Below are positions 39,028 through 46,458 of a stretch of 64,000 bases of DNA, in pieces (position 1 is the stretch's first letter; every line of letters begins with the position of its first letter). The stretch covers positions 186,001-250,000 of the forward strand of contig NZ_LGKG01000141.1 of the NCBI RefSeq assembly GCF_001294335.1, written 5' to 3'. Origin of the DNA: Streptomyces chattanoogensis (GTDB lineage: Bacteria; Actinomycetota; Actinomycetes; Streptomycetales; Streptomycetaceae). The notes beneath the pieces were generated by a model. It was not told where the DNA came from and made no database searches. It saw only the letters and a program-made list of their open reading frames with translations. The translations under genes and the position numbers were made by a program.

Positions 39028-39094
39028 GGCGTGACCCACGGTGTGCCACCGTGGCTGCCGGTCACGCGTGTCGTGAATTCCTCTCGGTTACGGC

Positions 39095-39871
39095 TCAGGT
39101 GTGGCGCGCTGCTCCGGCGGCCCGTGAGAGCAGGGGATCCCACGACCATGTCCAACCGGTCTCCCGCAATGCCCGGGCGCGCTGTATTCCCGCTTCTATT
39201 CGAGTGGCTGTCTCTGTCGGGTTCCAGTAGTAATCCGTCGCGGTGGTCTGATCGGGGTGCTTCCGGTAGAGGATGCTCGGTTCCGCGATGAACTCACCGG
39301 GTGCGACAACCTCCGCGGCAAGCAGCAGGGCTATCCCTTCGGCGCCGGTCAGCGCATGCCAACCGCCGAGTGCGAGCACCAGGGGACGGTGCGCGGCGAA
39401 CGTGGTCGTCTGCACGGACAGGCGACGTTCCACCACCTCGTCGAAGAACCTGCCGGGCTCGACCGGGCCGCCCAGAGGGTCGTACGGCCCCGGCGATGTG
39501 CTGCCGTCTTGGTGGAGGTCAAGGCACGCGGATACGCACCACGGAACGCGTTCCAACGTCTCGATGTCGCGCTCGAGGGCTCCCGGCAGCAATACGTCGT
39601 CGGCGTCCAGATTCCGGATCAATTCACCCGTCGCACGTGTGAGGCCGTGCATTCGTGCCACCGCGGCGCGCGCCGGCAGTCCGGATTCGATCGAGATCCT
39701 GGGATCCTCGGGAATGATGCCGGCGGTGATCCCGGCATGACCGTCCTCCTGGATGCACCATTGCCATTCCCAGTCGCCTGGCAGCTTCTGCTCCTGCAGG
39801 GATTGGTAGGTCTCGTCGAGGTAATGATGGCCGCCGTTGTGTACAGGGGTGATTATGCTGATTTTTGGCAT
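39095..39871 (-). CDS. Family 2 glycosyltransferase
   Basis: The 258-residue protein begins MPKISIITPVHNGGHHYLDETYQSL, the GT2 Rossmann entry, and has NLDADDVLLPGALERDIETL with the metal-binding DADD. No membrane segment is present. Glycosyltransferase activity is inferred from these features; acceptor unknown. The ATG at 39871 follows AAAGGA. It lies alone downstream of guaB3 on the opposite strand, with an intergenic stretch slightly richer in AT than its neighbours, and may be laterally acquired. Confidence 0.78.
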   Translation of the reverse strand: MPKISIITPVHNGGHHYLDETYQSLQEQKLPGDWEWQWCIQEDGHAGITAGIIPEDPRISIESGLPARAAVARMHGLTRATGELIRNLDADDVLLPGALERDIETLERVPWCVSACLDLHQDGSTSPGPYDPLGGPVEPGRFFDEVVERRLSVQTTTFAAHRPLVLALGGWHALTGAEGIALLLAAEVVAPGEFIAEPSILYRKHPDQTTATDYYWNPTETATRIEAGIQRARALRETGWTWSWDPLLSRAAGAARHT

Positions 39872-40187
39872 GGGGGGAGTCCTTTCCGCAGGCCGGCGAC
39901 CGGACCTTAATCGAGCACTGTAATCGAGCCAATGGATCTGACCGAACGTCAATTCCATTGCCAATTCGGGGGCGTGCCGATGCCGATACGGCCGGAGGGG
40001 CCGAGCGGGATCCGGGCAAGGCCCGACAGGTGTGGTGTAGCCCGTGAGCGGCGACACCACCCACCCCCACCGCCCGCAGGCGAGCCCCACCGGTGTGTAC
40101 CTATGCACCCTGGACGGCCTTGACCAGCAGGGGGGATGGTCGTGCGACCAGGCGCAATCGAATCGGCAGCGCTGGAGGACAGCGCCG

Positions 40188-40703
40188 GTGACGAACCCCG
40201 TACTTGATGGCCTGGCAAGGGCCCGGCACTCCGCTGTTCATCTGGAGATCCGCGACGCTTATCAGCCCAGTGACCCCGAGTTCATCGCGTGGCAGACCGG
40301 GAAGCGTTTTGACCCCGCCGCTGATCGGTCGTCGTGGTGGCGTCCATTCCTGGACGTCGTGACCGAGACGACAGCGCGCGGAGTCGTCATGCGACGCGCC
40401 CGGATCGTGTCGGAACCGGTGACGGACTACATCAAGTATGAGTACGACGTGACATTCCCCCACGTGGCAGCGGGTGAGTTGATCCGCTGGCTTCCCCGAC
40501 GCAAGGCCGCTGACATTCCGCTGCCCGGTACCGACCTGTGGATGTTCGACGGATCGTCCGTGCTGTTCACCTATTTCTCCGGCGTCGGCAAGGTAGTTGA
40601 TCGAGAGTGGCGGACTGAGCCGGCCGTAGTGAGCATGGTCAGTTCGGCGTTCGAAGCGGTGTGGGGCCGAGCCATTCCGCACGAGGAGTACAAGCCGGTC
40701 TGA
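40188..40703 (+). CDS. DUF6879 family protein
   Basis: The 171-residue product is a DUF6879 protein: SDPEFIAWQTGKRFDPAADR, GVVMRRARIVSEPVTDYIKYEYDVT, RWLPRRKAADIPLPGTDLWMFDG and IPHEEYKP at the end. In Streptomyces these are usually encoded next to an XRE/HTH regulator of the WhiJ type. Here the only candidate is a dead XRE/TPR fragment 260 bp downstream. GTG 40188 follows TGGAGGA. Function unknown. Confidence 0.82.
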   Translation: MTNPVLDGLARARHSAVHLEIRDAYQPSDPEFIAWQTGKRFDPAADRSSWWRPFLDVVTETTARGVVMRRARIVSEPVTDYIKYEYDVTFPHVAAGELIRWLPRRKAADIPLPGTDLWMFDGSSVLFTYFSGVGKVVDREWRTEPAVVSMVSSAFEAVWGRAIPHEEYKPV

Positions 40704-40818
40704 CGCAACATGCATGTGCGTATGTCGGCCTGCTGACGGCGGGCGTCCAGTGGGGAAGCTTCTGGCAGATGGCGTCTCGGTGCTGCCGGGAGTCAGCGGG
40801 TGATAGGGAAAGGCCTCG

Positions 40819-40857
40819 ATGCAGCACGCCTACTACCCCAACTACTTCGACGAGTAG
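40819..40857 (+). CDS. Putative 12-residue peptide (MQHAYYPNYFDE)
   Basis: ATG 40819 follows GGGAAAGG at good spacing and opens 12 codons rich in Tyr and Phe, ending at TAG 40855-40857. A perfect 18-bp hairpin starts 22 bp later. The layout fits either a tiny expressed gene (precursor peptide) or a leader peptide of an attenuator. No homologue is known to me, and no modification enzyme is adjacent. Confidence 0.35.
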   Translation: MQHAYYPNYFDE

Positions 40858-40879
40858 CGCCGTGGCAGTTGTGGTTGGC

Positions 40880-40925
40880 GGTCCGCCCGGCCGAGCAGCT
40901 GGTGCTCGGCCGGGCGGACCTGTTT
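40880..40925 (+). terminator. Perfect 18-bp stem-loop after the micro-ORF
   Basis: GGTCCGCCCGGCCGAGCA pairs fully with TGCTCGGCCGGGCGGACC across a 5-nt loop and is followed by TGTTT. It is one of the strongest terminators in the window. Confidence 0.9.
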
Positions 40926-40964
40926 CCCTCGCCGAGCCCCGGGGGCGCGGCATCCGTGAAGGGA

Positions 40965-41344
40965 GTGCCCAGGCCCCGACGACGCTCCGCAACCGGACTG
41001 GGCGGCGTGGGTCGACCGCAGCGAGTTGCAGATCATGAGCGGCCGGTGCTGGACGGAGTTGCGGCGCCCGCGGCGTGCCGTTCCGGTTCTGGAATCAGTG
41101 CTTGCCACCTACGACGACGCCCCACGCACGGGACAAGAGCCTGTACCTGTCGTGGCTGGCCGACTCCTACCTGACAGCCGGGGAGGTCGAGCAGGCCGCG
41201 ACCGTCACCGGCCGAGCGCTGGACCTCTGCGCCGGGGTGGCTTCGGTACGTCCCCGGGAACGGCTTGCTCCGGTTCTGCGGCGGCTCGGCGAGCACCGGA
41301 CCGTGCCCGCCGTCGCCGAGGTCTTGGATAAGGCTCGTCCCTGA
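40965..41344 (+). pseudogene. C-terminal fragment of an XRE/TPR-type regulator, frameshifted
   Basis: Read in two frames, the segment gives WAAWVDRSELQIMSGRCWTELRR...ESVLATYDDA and then HARDKSLYLSWLADSYL...RTVPAVAEVLDKARP. This is the C-terminal part of the TPR-carrying helix-turn-helix regulators common in Streptomyces. The frames join at 41119-41123, where removing one C from GCCCCA restores one continuous frame. The N-terminal DNA-binding half is absent. The fragment is probably non-functional. Confidence 0.7.
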
Positions 41345-41348
41345 AAAC

Positions 41349-41681
41349 TTACTTGCCGGAAGCCTGCGCGACGGTCGTGGTGATCCACCGGAGGTACGTT
41401 TCCGACCCGGCCACGAGGGGCACGGCTGACACCTCGGGGTTCTTCCACGGGTGGTGTTCCAGGAGGTGCGCCTCCAGTGCGGCGTATCCGTCGGCCCGGC
41501 TCTTGAGCAGGAGTTGCGGCTCTTCGCCCGTACCGAACTCGCCCTCATGCCAGAAGGCGGAGACCACGGGGCCAACGATCTGGGCGCCGGCCGCAAGACG
41601 ACTTGTCACTACGGAACGCGCCAGCTCTACTGCCTGCTCGCGCGTCTCCGTCGCTGTGGAAACGTGGAGGAAGTCAGCCAT
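41349..41681 (-). CDS. cutA: CutA family divalent-cation tolerance protein
   Basis: The 110-residue protein has the CutA fold and signatures: ELARSVVTSRLAAGAQIVGPV, EEPQLLLKSRADGYAALEAHLLEHHPWKNPEVSAVPL and SETYLRWI. CutA forms a very stable trimer, and the role in metal tolerance is not proven. It is convergent with the regulator fragment, 4 bp apart. Confidence 0.88.
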   Translation of the reverse strand: MADFLHVSTATETREQAVELARSVVTSRLAAGAQIVGPVVSAFWHEGEFGTGEEPQLLLKSRADGYAALEAHLLEHHPWKNPEVSAVPLVAGSETYLRWITTTVAQASGK

Positions 41682-41903
41682 ACGGCGAGCCTAGCCGTCG
41701 GCTGTTGGTGTGCGCTGCGGCTACGGATCCTTGGCACAGAGTTCCACCGAGGCAGGTGTGATCAGGGTGGAGATCCGGGGCTGTCGGGGTAAAGCGCCTG
41801 TTTGTTGACTCCGGCAAATCGCTCGTGACGGAAGCGGGTTGGGTGATGCTTGCTACGTTCCCAAAGCCCGGGTCGTCGCATACCGCAGGGCACGAGGAGC
41901 GAC

Positions 41904-42381
41904 ATGACGTACACGCCGCCGCTCTGGCCCGTCTCCGTGAAGGGCGTTGCGCTCGATGCGCCGGGACCGCGTACTGCTGCTGAAGAACGAGCGCGACGAA
42001 TGGGAGCTGCCCGGCGGCCGACTGGAGGTCGGCAGCGCGGACGGTGCCGTGCCGGCGGACGCCAGTCCCGAGGCTGCGCTGGAACGGGAGATTCAGGAGG
42101 AGACCGGCTGGGAGGCCAAGGCCGAGCCGCTCATCGACGGCGGGACGTGGATCTACCAGCCGATCCCCGGGCGGAGAGTGCTCATCATCACCTACGGCTG
42201 CGCCGGGCTGACCCCCGACCGTCCGCCGGTCGTCAGCCAAGAGCACAAGCAGCTCGGCATGTTCGCCGCCGACGAGGTGCCCGGGCTGAACATGCCCGAC
42301 GGCTACACACAAGCCATCGCTGCCTGGTACGGCCGCAGACACGGGCACCCAGCAGACCTGGACGCCTCTGAGCGGATGTAG
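41904..42381 (+). pseudogene. NUDIX hydrolase gene with a one-base frameshift
   Basis: ATG 41904 (behind GAGGAGC) begins MTYTPPLWPVSVKGVALDA, the usual N-terminus of a Streptomyces NUDIX family. One base later in the next frame comes RDRVLLLKNERDEWELPGGRLEVGS, with the NUDIX box parts EAALEREIQEETGW. The two parts join if one C is removed near 41961 (GATGCGCCGGGAC). If real, translation might start at ATG 41956 and give a protein lacking the first strand. A sequencing error is also possible. The promoter-like TTGACT at 41806-41811 lies upstream. Confidence 0.68.
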
Positions 42382-42516
42382 CCGAGGACGGCCGGGGCGC
42401 GATCGTGCAGCGAACGAAACGAGCTGGTTCCCGACGCCCCGGCCCTCAGCCCGACACGCCCAGTGGCTCCCGCTGCCGCATCGTGCGGCCCATTCTGGGC
42501 CGGAGCGCACAGACGC

Positions 42517-42556
42517 CCGAAGGGCCCGGACCGTGCTCGCGGTCCGGGCCCTTCGG
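42517..42556. terminator. Bidirectional terminator between NUDIX and membrane-protein genes
   Basis: CCGAAGGGCCCGGACCG and CGGTCCGGGCCCTTCGG form a perfect 17-bp stem with a 6-nt loop between two convergent genes. The inner stem equals that of the guaB3 terminator. Confidence 0.85.
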
Positions 42557-42571
42557 ATACGTACGGGCAGG

Positions 42572-43087
42572 TCAGTCGGCCGTCTTCTTGGCGGCGCTGA
42601 AACCGCCGGCGGCGGCCAGGACGAAGAAGAGGGCGTCGACCGGCTCGAGCAGCTTCTTCCAGACCGTGTTGACGAGGTCGAAGTTCTTGAAGAGCACATC
42701 TACGACGGAGAGGTGCGGCCCCTCGGGGGAGGCACTGATCAGGAGGGCGTAGCCGAATATGGAACCGAGGTAGAGACCGGCCAGGCCGAGGATCGCGGCG
42801 ATTACGGGAAGGGCGGCGCTGCGTCCGCCGACCTTGCCCATGGCGGCGCCGATCAGGGCGCCGATGATCAGGGCCGCGTAGCCGATCGTGGCGCCGTCGG
42901 TGGCCTTGAGGATGGCGCCGTAGATGCCCGCCACGACCAGCATGACGACGACACCCGCCAGAATCCCGAGTCCCGGGTTTCCGGTCGAGGCCGGGGCAGC
43001 GGTGGGTGCGCCGTACTGGGGCAGCGGGGCACCGTACGGCTGCTGGGGCTGCTGCGGCTGCTGTGGCGGCGGGTAGGACTGGCTCAT
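42572..43087 (-). CDS. Hypothetical membrane protein with Pro/Gln-rich N-terminus
   Basis: The 171-residue protein has a Pro/Gln/Tyr-rich head (MSQSYPPPQQPQQPQQPYG, about 1-40) followed by three or four hydrophobic helices (GILAGVVVMLVVAGIYGAI, IGYAALIIGALIGAAMG, PVIAAILGLAGLYLGSIFGYALLI, FFVLAAAGG). The Pro-rich leader plus small helical bundle is common among uncharacterised Streptomyces membrane proteins. No domain is recognised. It lies 142 bp downstream of the sugar dehydrogenase, on the same strand. Confidence 0.72.
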   Translation of the reverse strand: MSQSYPPPQQPQQPQQPYGAPLPQYGAPTAAPASTGNPGLGILAGVVVMLVVAGIYGAILKATDGATIGYAALIIGALIGAAMGKVGGRSAALPVIAAILGLAGLYLGSIFGYALLISASPEGPHLSVVDVLFKNFDLVNTVWKKLLEPVDALFFVLAAAGGFSAAKKTAD

Positions 43088-43229
43088 GGTGGTGATCCCC
43101 CGTAGAAGTCATCGAGAAGTAAGCGCGAAGTAAAGCGCGAATTCGGGGGACAAAGTAACAGCGCACCCTGGCATGCTCACAGCGACTTTGGGGACCGTGA
43201 CCAGTTCGATGCCTGGGCGCCCCCGCCGG

Positions 43230-44480
43230 TCAGAGCCGGTGCGCCGCCCCCGTAGGCGTAGCCCCCCGCGTGTCCAGCAGCAGCTGGGCCTTCACTGCCA
43301 GCCCCTGGAGGTCGTACGTCCGGTGGGCCTGGAGCAGCAGGGTCAGGTCGGCGGCGGCTGCGGCCTCGTAGAGGGAGTCGGCGCGGGGGACCGGGCGGTC
43401 GAGGACGGTCCAGTGGGGGACATAGGGGTCGTGGTACGTGAGGTGGGCGCCCAGTTCCATGAGGCGGGAGGCGATTTCGCGGGCGGGGGAGGCCTCCTGG
43501 TCGCCGATGTCCGGTTTGTAGGTGACGCCGAGGAGGAGTACGCGGGCGCCGCGGGCGGATTTGCCGTGTTCGTTGAGGAGGGTGGCGCAGCGCTGGATGA
43601 CATAGCGGGGCATCCGGCCGTTGACCTCTTGGGCGAGTTCGACCATGCGGAGCGGGTAGCCCAGTGAACGGCCCTTGTAGGAGAGGTAGTTGGGGTCGAC
43701 GGGGGTGGCGTGGCCGCCGACGCCGGGGCCGGGGCGGAAGGTCTGGAAGCCGAACGGTTTGGTCTCGGCGCAGCGGATGACGTCCCAGAGGTCGACGCCG
43801 ATGTCGTGGCAGAAGACCGCCATTTCGTTCATGAGGGCGATGTTGATGTGACGGTAGTTGGTTTCCAGGAGTTTGGCCGTTTCGGCCTCGCGGGGGCCCC
43901 GGGCCCGTACGACCTTGTCGGTGATCCGGCCGTAGAACGCCGCGGCGGCCTCGGTGCAGGCGGGGGTGAGGCCGCCGATGACCTTGGGGGTGTTGCGGTA
44001 GCGGTGGGTGCGGTTGCCGGGGTCGTGGCGGCTGGGGGAACAGGCGAGGTGGAAGTCGCGGCCGGCGGTCAGCCCCGAGCCCTCTTCGAGGAGGGGGCGC
44101 AGGAACTCCTCGGTGGTGCCCGGGTAGGCGGCCGATTCGAGGATGACGGTGGTGTGCGGGCGCAGCCGCGCGGCGAGCGTGCGGGCGGCGTCGGCGATGC
44201 CGGAGAGGTCCAGGGCGCGGTCCGCGCCGAGCGGGGTGGCCGCGCAGATGACGGCCGTACGGACCTTGCCGAGGGCGGCGGGATCGGCGGTGGTGCGGAA
44301 TCCGGCGGCGAGCAGGCGGCGGATCTCGGTCGCGGACAGGGGCCCGTCGGCGGCGCCGGAGAGGGTGGCGGCGCGTGGGTCGGGGGCGTAACCGATGGTG
44401 GTGAGGCCGGCGGCGGTGGCGGCCTGGGCGAGGGGTAGGCCGAGGTGGCCGAGTCCGATGACGGCGAGGTCCGCGGGCAT
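43230..44480 (-). CDS. UDP-glucose/GDP-mannose dehydrogenase family protein lacking catalytic Cys
   Basis: The 416-residue protein belongs to the nucleotide-sugar dehydrogenase family: MPADLAVIGLGHLGLPLAQAA (NAD fold), ESAAYPGTTEEFLRP, NYRHINIALMNEMAVF and the C-terminal LLGVTYKPDIGDQEASPA domain. At the catalytic loop the family has GPGVGGHCxPVDP, but here it reads GPGVGGHATPVDPNYLS: the nucleophilic Cys is Ala (GCC). Four-electron oxidation to a uronate would be lost. Start ATG 44480 is behind GGAAGGACGG. It may act only in two-electron chemistry or as a binding protein. Confidence 0.8.
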   Translation of the reverse strand: MPADLAVIGLGHLGLPLAQAATAAGLTTIGYAPDPRAATLSGAADGPLSATEIRRLLAAGFRTTADPAALGKVRTAVICAATPLGADRALDLSGIADAARTLAARLRPHTTVILESAAYPGTTEEFLRPLLEEGSGLTAGRDFHLACSPSRHDPGNRTHRYRNTPKVIGGLTPACTEAAAAFYGRITDKVVRARGPREAETAKLLETNYRHINIALMNEMAVFCHDIGVDLWDVIRCAETKPFGFQTFRPGPGVGGHATPVDPNYLSYKGRSLGYPLRMVELAQEVNGRMPRYVIQRCATLLNEHGKSARGARVLLLGVTYKPDIGDQEASPAREIASRLMELGAHLTYHDPYVPHWTVLDRPVPRADSLYEAAAAADLTLLLQAHRTYDLQGLAVKAQLLLDTRGATPTGAAHRL

Positions 44481-44508
44481 GTCTGCCGTCCTTCCCGAGC
44501 GACTGCGA

Positions 44509-44536
44509 TAACGCATAAGTAGTAACGCATAAGTAG
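44509..44536. promoter_or_regulatory. Perfect tandem 14-bp repeat in the divergent gap
   Basis: TAACGCATAAGTAG occurs twice in direct contact, 29-56 bp upstream of the sugar dehydrogenase start on the minus strand. The gap is unusually AT-rich here. It is a candidate operator for the dehydrogenase or glpD. Confidence 0.5.
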
Positions 44537-44708
44537 ACTAAGCGGACATTTGACCCAGAATAGGGATTGGTGGATCAAGGTGGCGGGGTGTTGCCGTAAC
44601 GGGCTGAGCGGGGATACCGGCATGTAGCGCGTGTCCGCAGCGCGGCCGGAACAACGGACGGTTGGCGACAGGCGGTTGGCATCGCACCGATCACAGCGGG
44701 AGGCAGTG

Positions 44709-46415
44709 GTGAAGACAGCGACACTGGGACCGGGGCAGCGTGCCGAGGCGCTCGCTCGAATGGCGGAGCGCGAGCTGGACATTCTGGTCGTCGGCGGTGG
44801 GGTCGTCGGCGCCGGTACGGCGCTGGACGCGGCGACCCGCGGGCTCGCCACCGGGCTGGTCGAGGCGCGCGACTGGGCCTCGGGCACCTCCAGCCGCTCG
44901 AGCAAGCTCATCCACGGCGGCCTGCGGTATCTGGAGATGCTCGACTTCGCGCTGGTCAGGGAGGCACTGAAGGAGCGGGGGCTGCTGCTGCAGCGGCTGG
45001 CGCCGCATCTGGTCAAGCCCGTGCCGTTCCTGTATCCGTTGCAGCACCGGGGGTGGGAGCGCTGGTACGCGGGGTCGGGCGTGGCGCTGTACGACGGGAT
45101 GTCGGTGTCGTCGGGCCACGGCCGGGGGCTGCCCGTGCACCGGCACCTCTCCCACAAGCGGGCCCTGCGGGTGGCCCCCTGCCTGAAGAGCGACGCGCTG
45201 GTCGGCGCGCTGCAGTACTACGACGCCCAGATGGACGACGCGCGCTATGTGGCGACGATGGTGCGCACCGCCGCCGCGTACGGCGCGCAGTGCGCCAACC
45301 GGGCGCGCGTGGTGGGTTTTCTGCGCGAGGGCGAACGGGTGGTCGGCGCGCGGGTGCAGGACGTCGAGGCGGGCGGCGAGTACGACGTCCGCGCCCGGCA
45401 GATCGTCAACGCCACCGGGGTGTGGACCGATGACACCCAGGCGCTGATCGGCGAGCGCGGGCAGTTCCACGTCCGCGCCTCGAAAGGAATTCACCTGGTT
45501 GTCCCAAAGGACCGGATCCATTCCACGACCGGGCTCATCCTCCGTACGGAAAAGAGCGTGCTGTTCGTCATCCCCTGGGGACGCCACTGGATCATCGGGA
45601 CGACGGACACCGACTGGGACCTCGACAAGGCGCATCCCGCCGCCTCCAGCGCCGATATCGACTATCTGCTGGAGCATGTGAACTCTGTCCTCGCCATACC
45701 GCTGACCAGGGACGATGTGGAGGGTGTGTATGCCGGTCTGCGGCCGTTGCTGGCCGGGGAGTCGGATGCGACCAGCAAGCTGTCGCGCGAGCACACCGTC
45801 GCGCACCCGGTACCGGGCCTGGTCGTGGTGGCAGGCGGCAAGTACACGACGTACCGGGTGATGGCCAAGGACGCCGTGGACGAGGCGGTGCACGGCCTGG
45901 ACCAGCGGGTCGCGGAGTGTGTCACGGAGGATGTTCCGCTGGTCGGCGCCGAGGGCTACAAGGCGCTGTGGAACGCACGGGCCCGGATCGCGGCGCGCAC
46001 CGGCCTCCATGTCGCCCGCATCGAGCACCTCCTGAACCGCTACGGCTCGCTCACCGAGGAGCTGCTGGAACTCGTGGTGGCCGATCCTTCACTGGGCGAA
46101 CCGCTCGCCGCCGCGGACGACTATCTGCGCGCCGAGGCCGTCTACGCCTGTACGCATGAGGGCGCCCGGCACCTCGACGACGTCCTGACCCGCCGCACCC
46201 GGATCTCCATCGAGACCTTCGACCGCGGGACCCGCAGCGCCCGCGAGGTCGCCGAGCTGATCGCGCCCGCGCTGGGCTGGGACAGCGCCCAGATCGAGAA
46301 GGAGATCGCGCACTACGAGAAGCGGGTCGAGGCGGAGCGCGAATCCCAGCGGCAGCCGGACGATCTGACGGCGGATGCGGCGAGGCTGGGGGCACCGGAC
46401 ATCGTGCCGCTGTAA
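44709..46415 (+). CDS. glpD: Glycerol-3-phosphate dehydrogenase (FAD), aerobic
   Basis: GlpD oxidises glycerol-3-phosphate to dihydroxyacetone phosphate and passes electrons to quinone. The 568-residue chain begins at GTG 44709 behind GGGAGG. It has the FAD loop ILVVGGGVVGAGTALDAATRGL, GTSSRSSKLIHGGLRYLE, and the conserved HLVVPKDRIHSTTGLILRTEKSVLFVIPWG and GTTDTDWD. The C-terminal domain (about 400-568) holds HEGARHLDDVLTRRTRIS. It stands alone, 228 bp from the divergent dehydrogenase. The upstream ATGs in frame lack ribosome-binding sites. Confidence 0.95.
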   Translation: MKTATLGPGQRAEALARMAERELDILVVGGGVVGAGTALDAATRGLATGLVEARDWASGTSSRSSKLIHGGLRYLEMLDFALVREALKERGLLLQRLAPHLVKPVPFLYPLQHRGWERWYAGSGVALYDGMSVSSGHGRGLPVHRHLSHKRALRVAPCLKSDALVGALQYYDAQMDDARYVATMVRTAAAYGAQCANRARVVGFLREGERVVGARVQDVEAGGEYDVRARQIVNATGVWTDDTQALIGERGQFHVRASKGIHLVVPKDRIHSTTGLILRTEKSVLFVIPWGRHWIIGTTDTDWDLDKAHPAASSADIDYLLEHVNSVLAIPLTRDDVEGVYAGLRPLLAGESDATSKLSREHTVAHPVPGLVVVAGGKYTTYRVMAKDAVDEAVHGLDQRVAECVTEDVPLVGAEGYKALWNARARIAARTGLHVARIEHLLNRYGSLTEELLELVVADPSLGEPLAAADDYLRAEAVYACTHEGARHLDDVLTRRTRISIETFDRGTRSAREVAELIAPALGWDSAQIEKEIAHYEKRVEAERESQRQPDDLTADAARLGAPDIVPL

Positions 46416-46458
46416 GGGCAGGGGTTGGCTGATGTACGGGCCCGGGGCCGGCTGCCCG

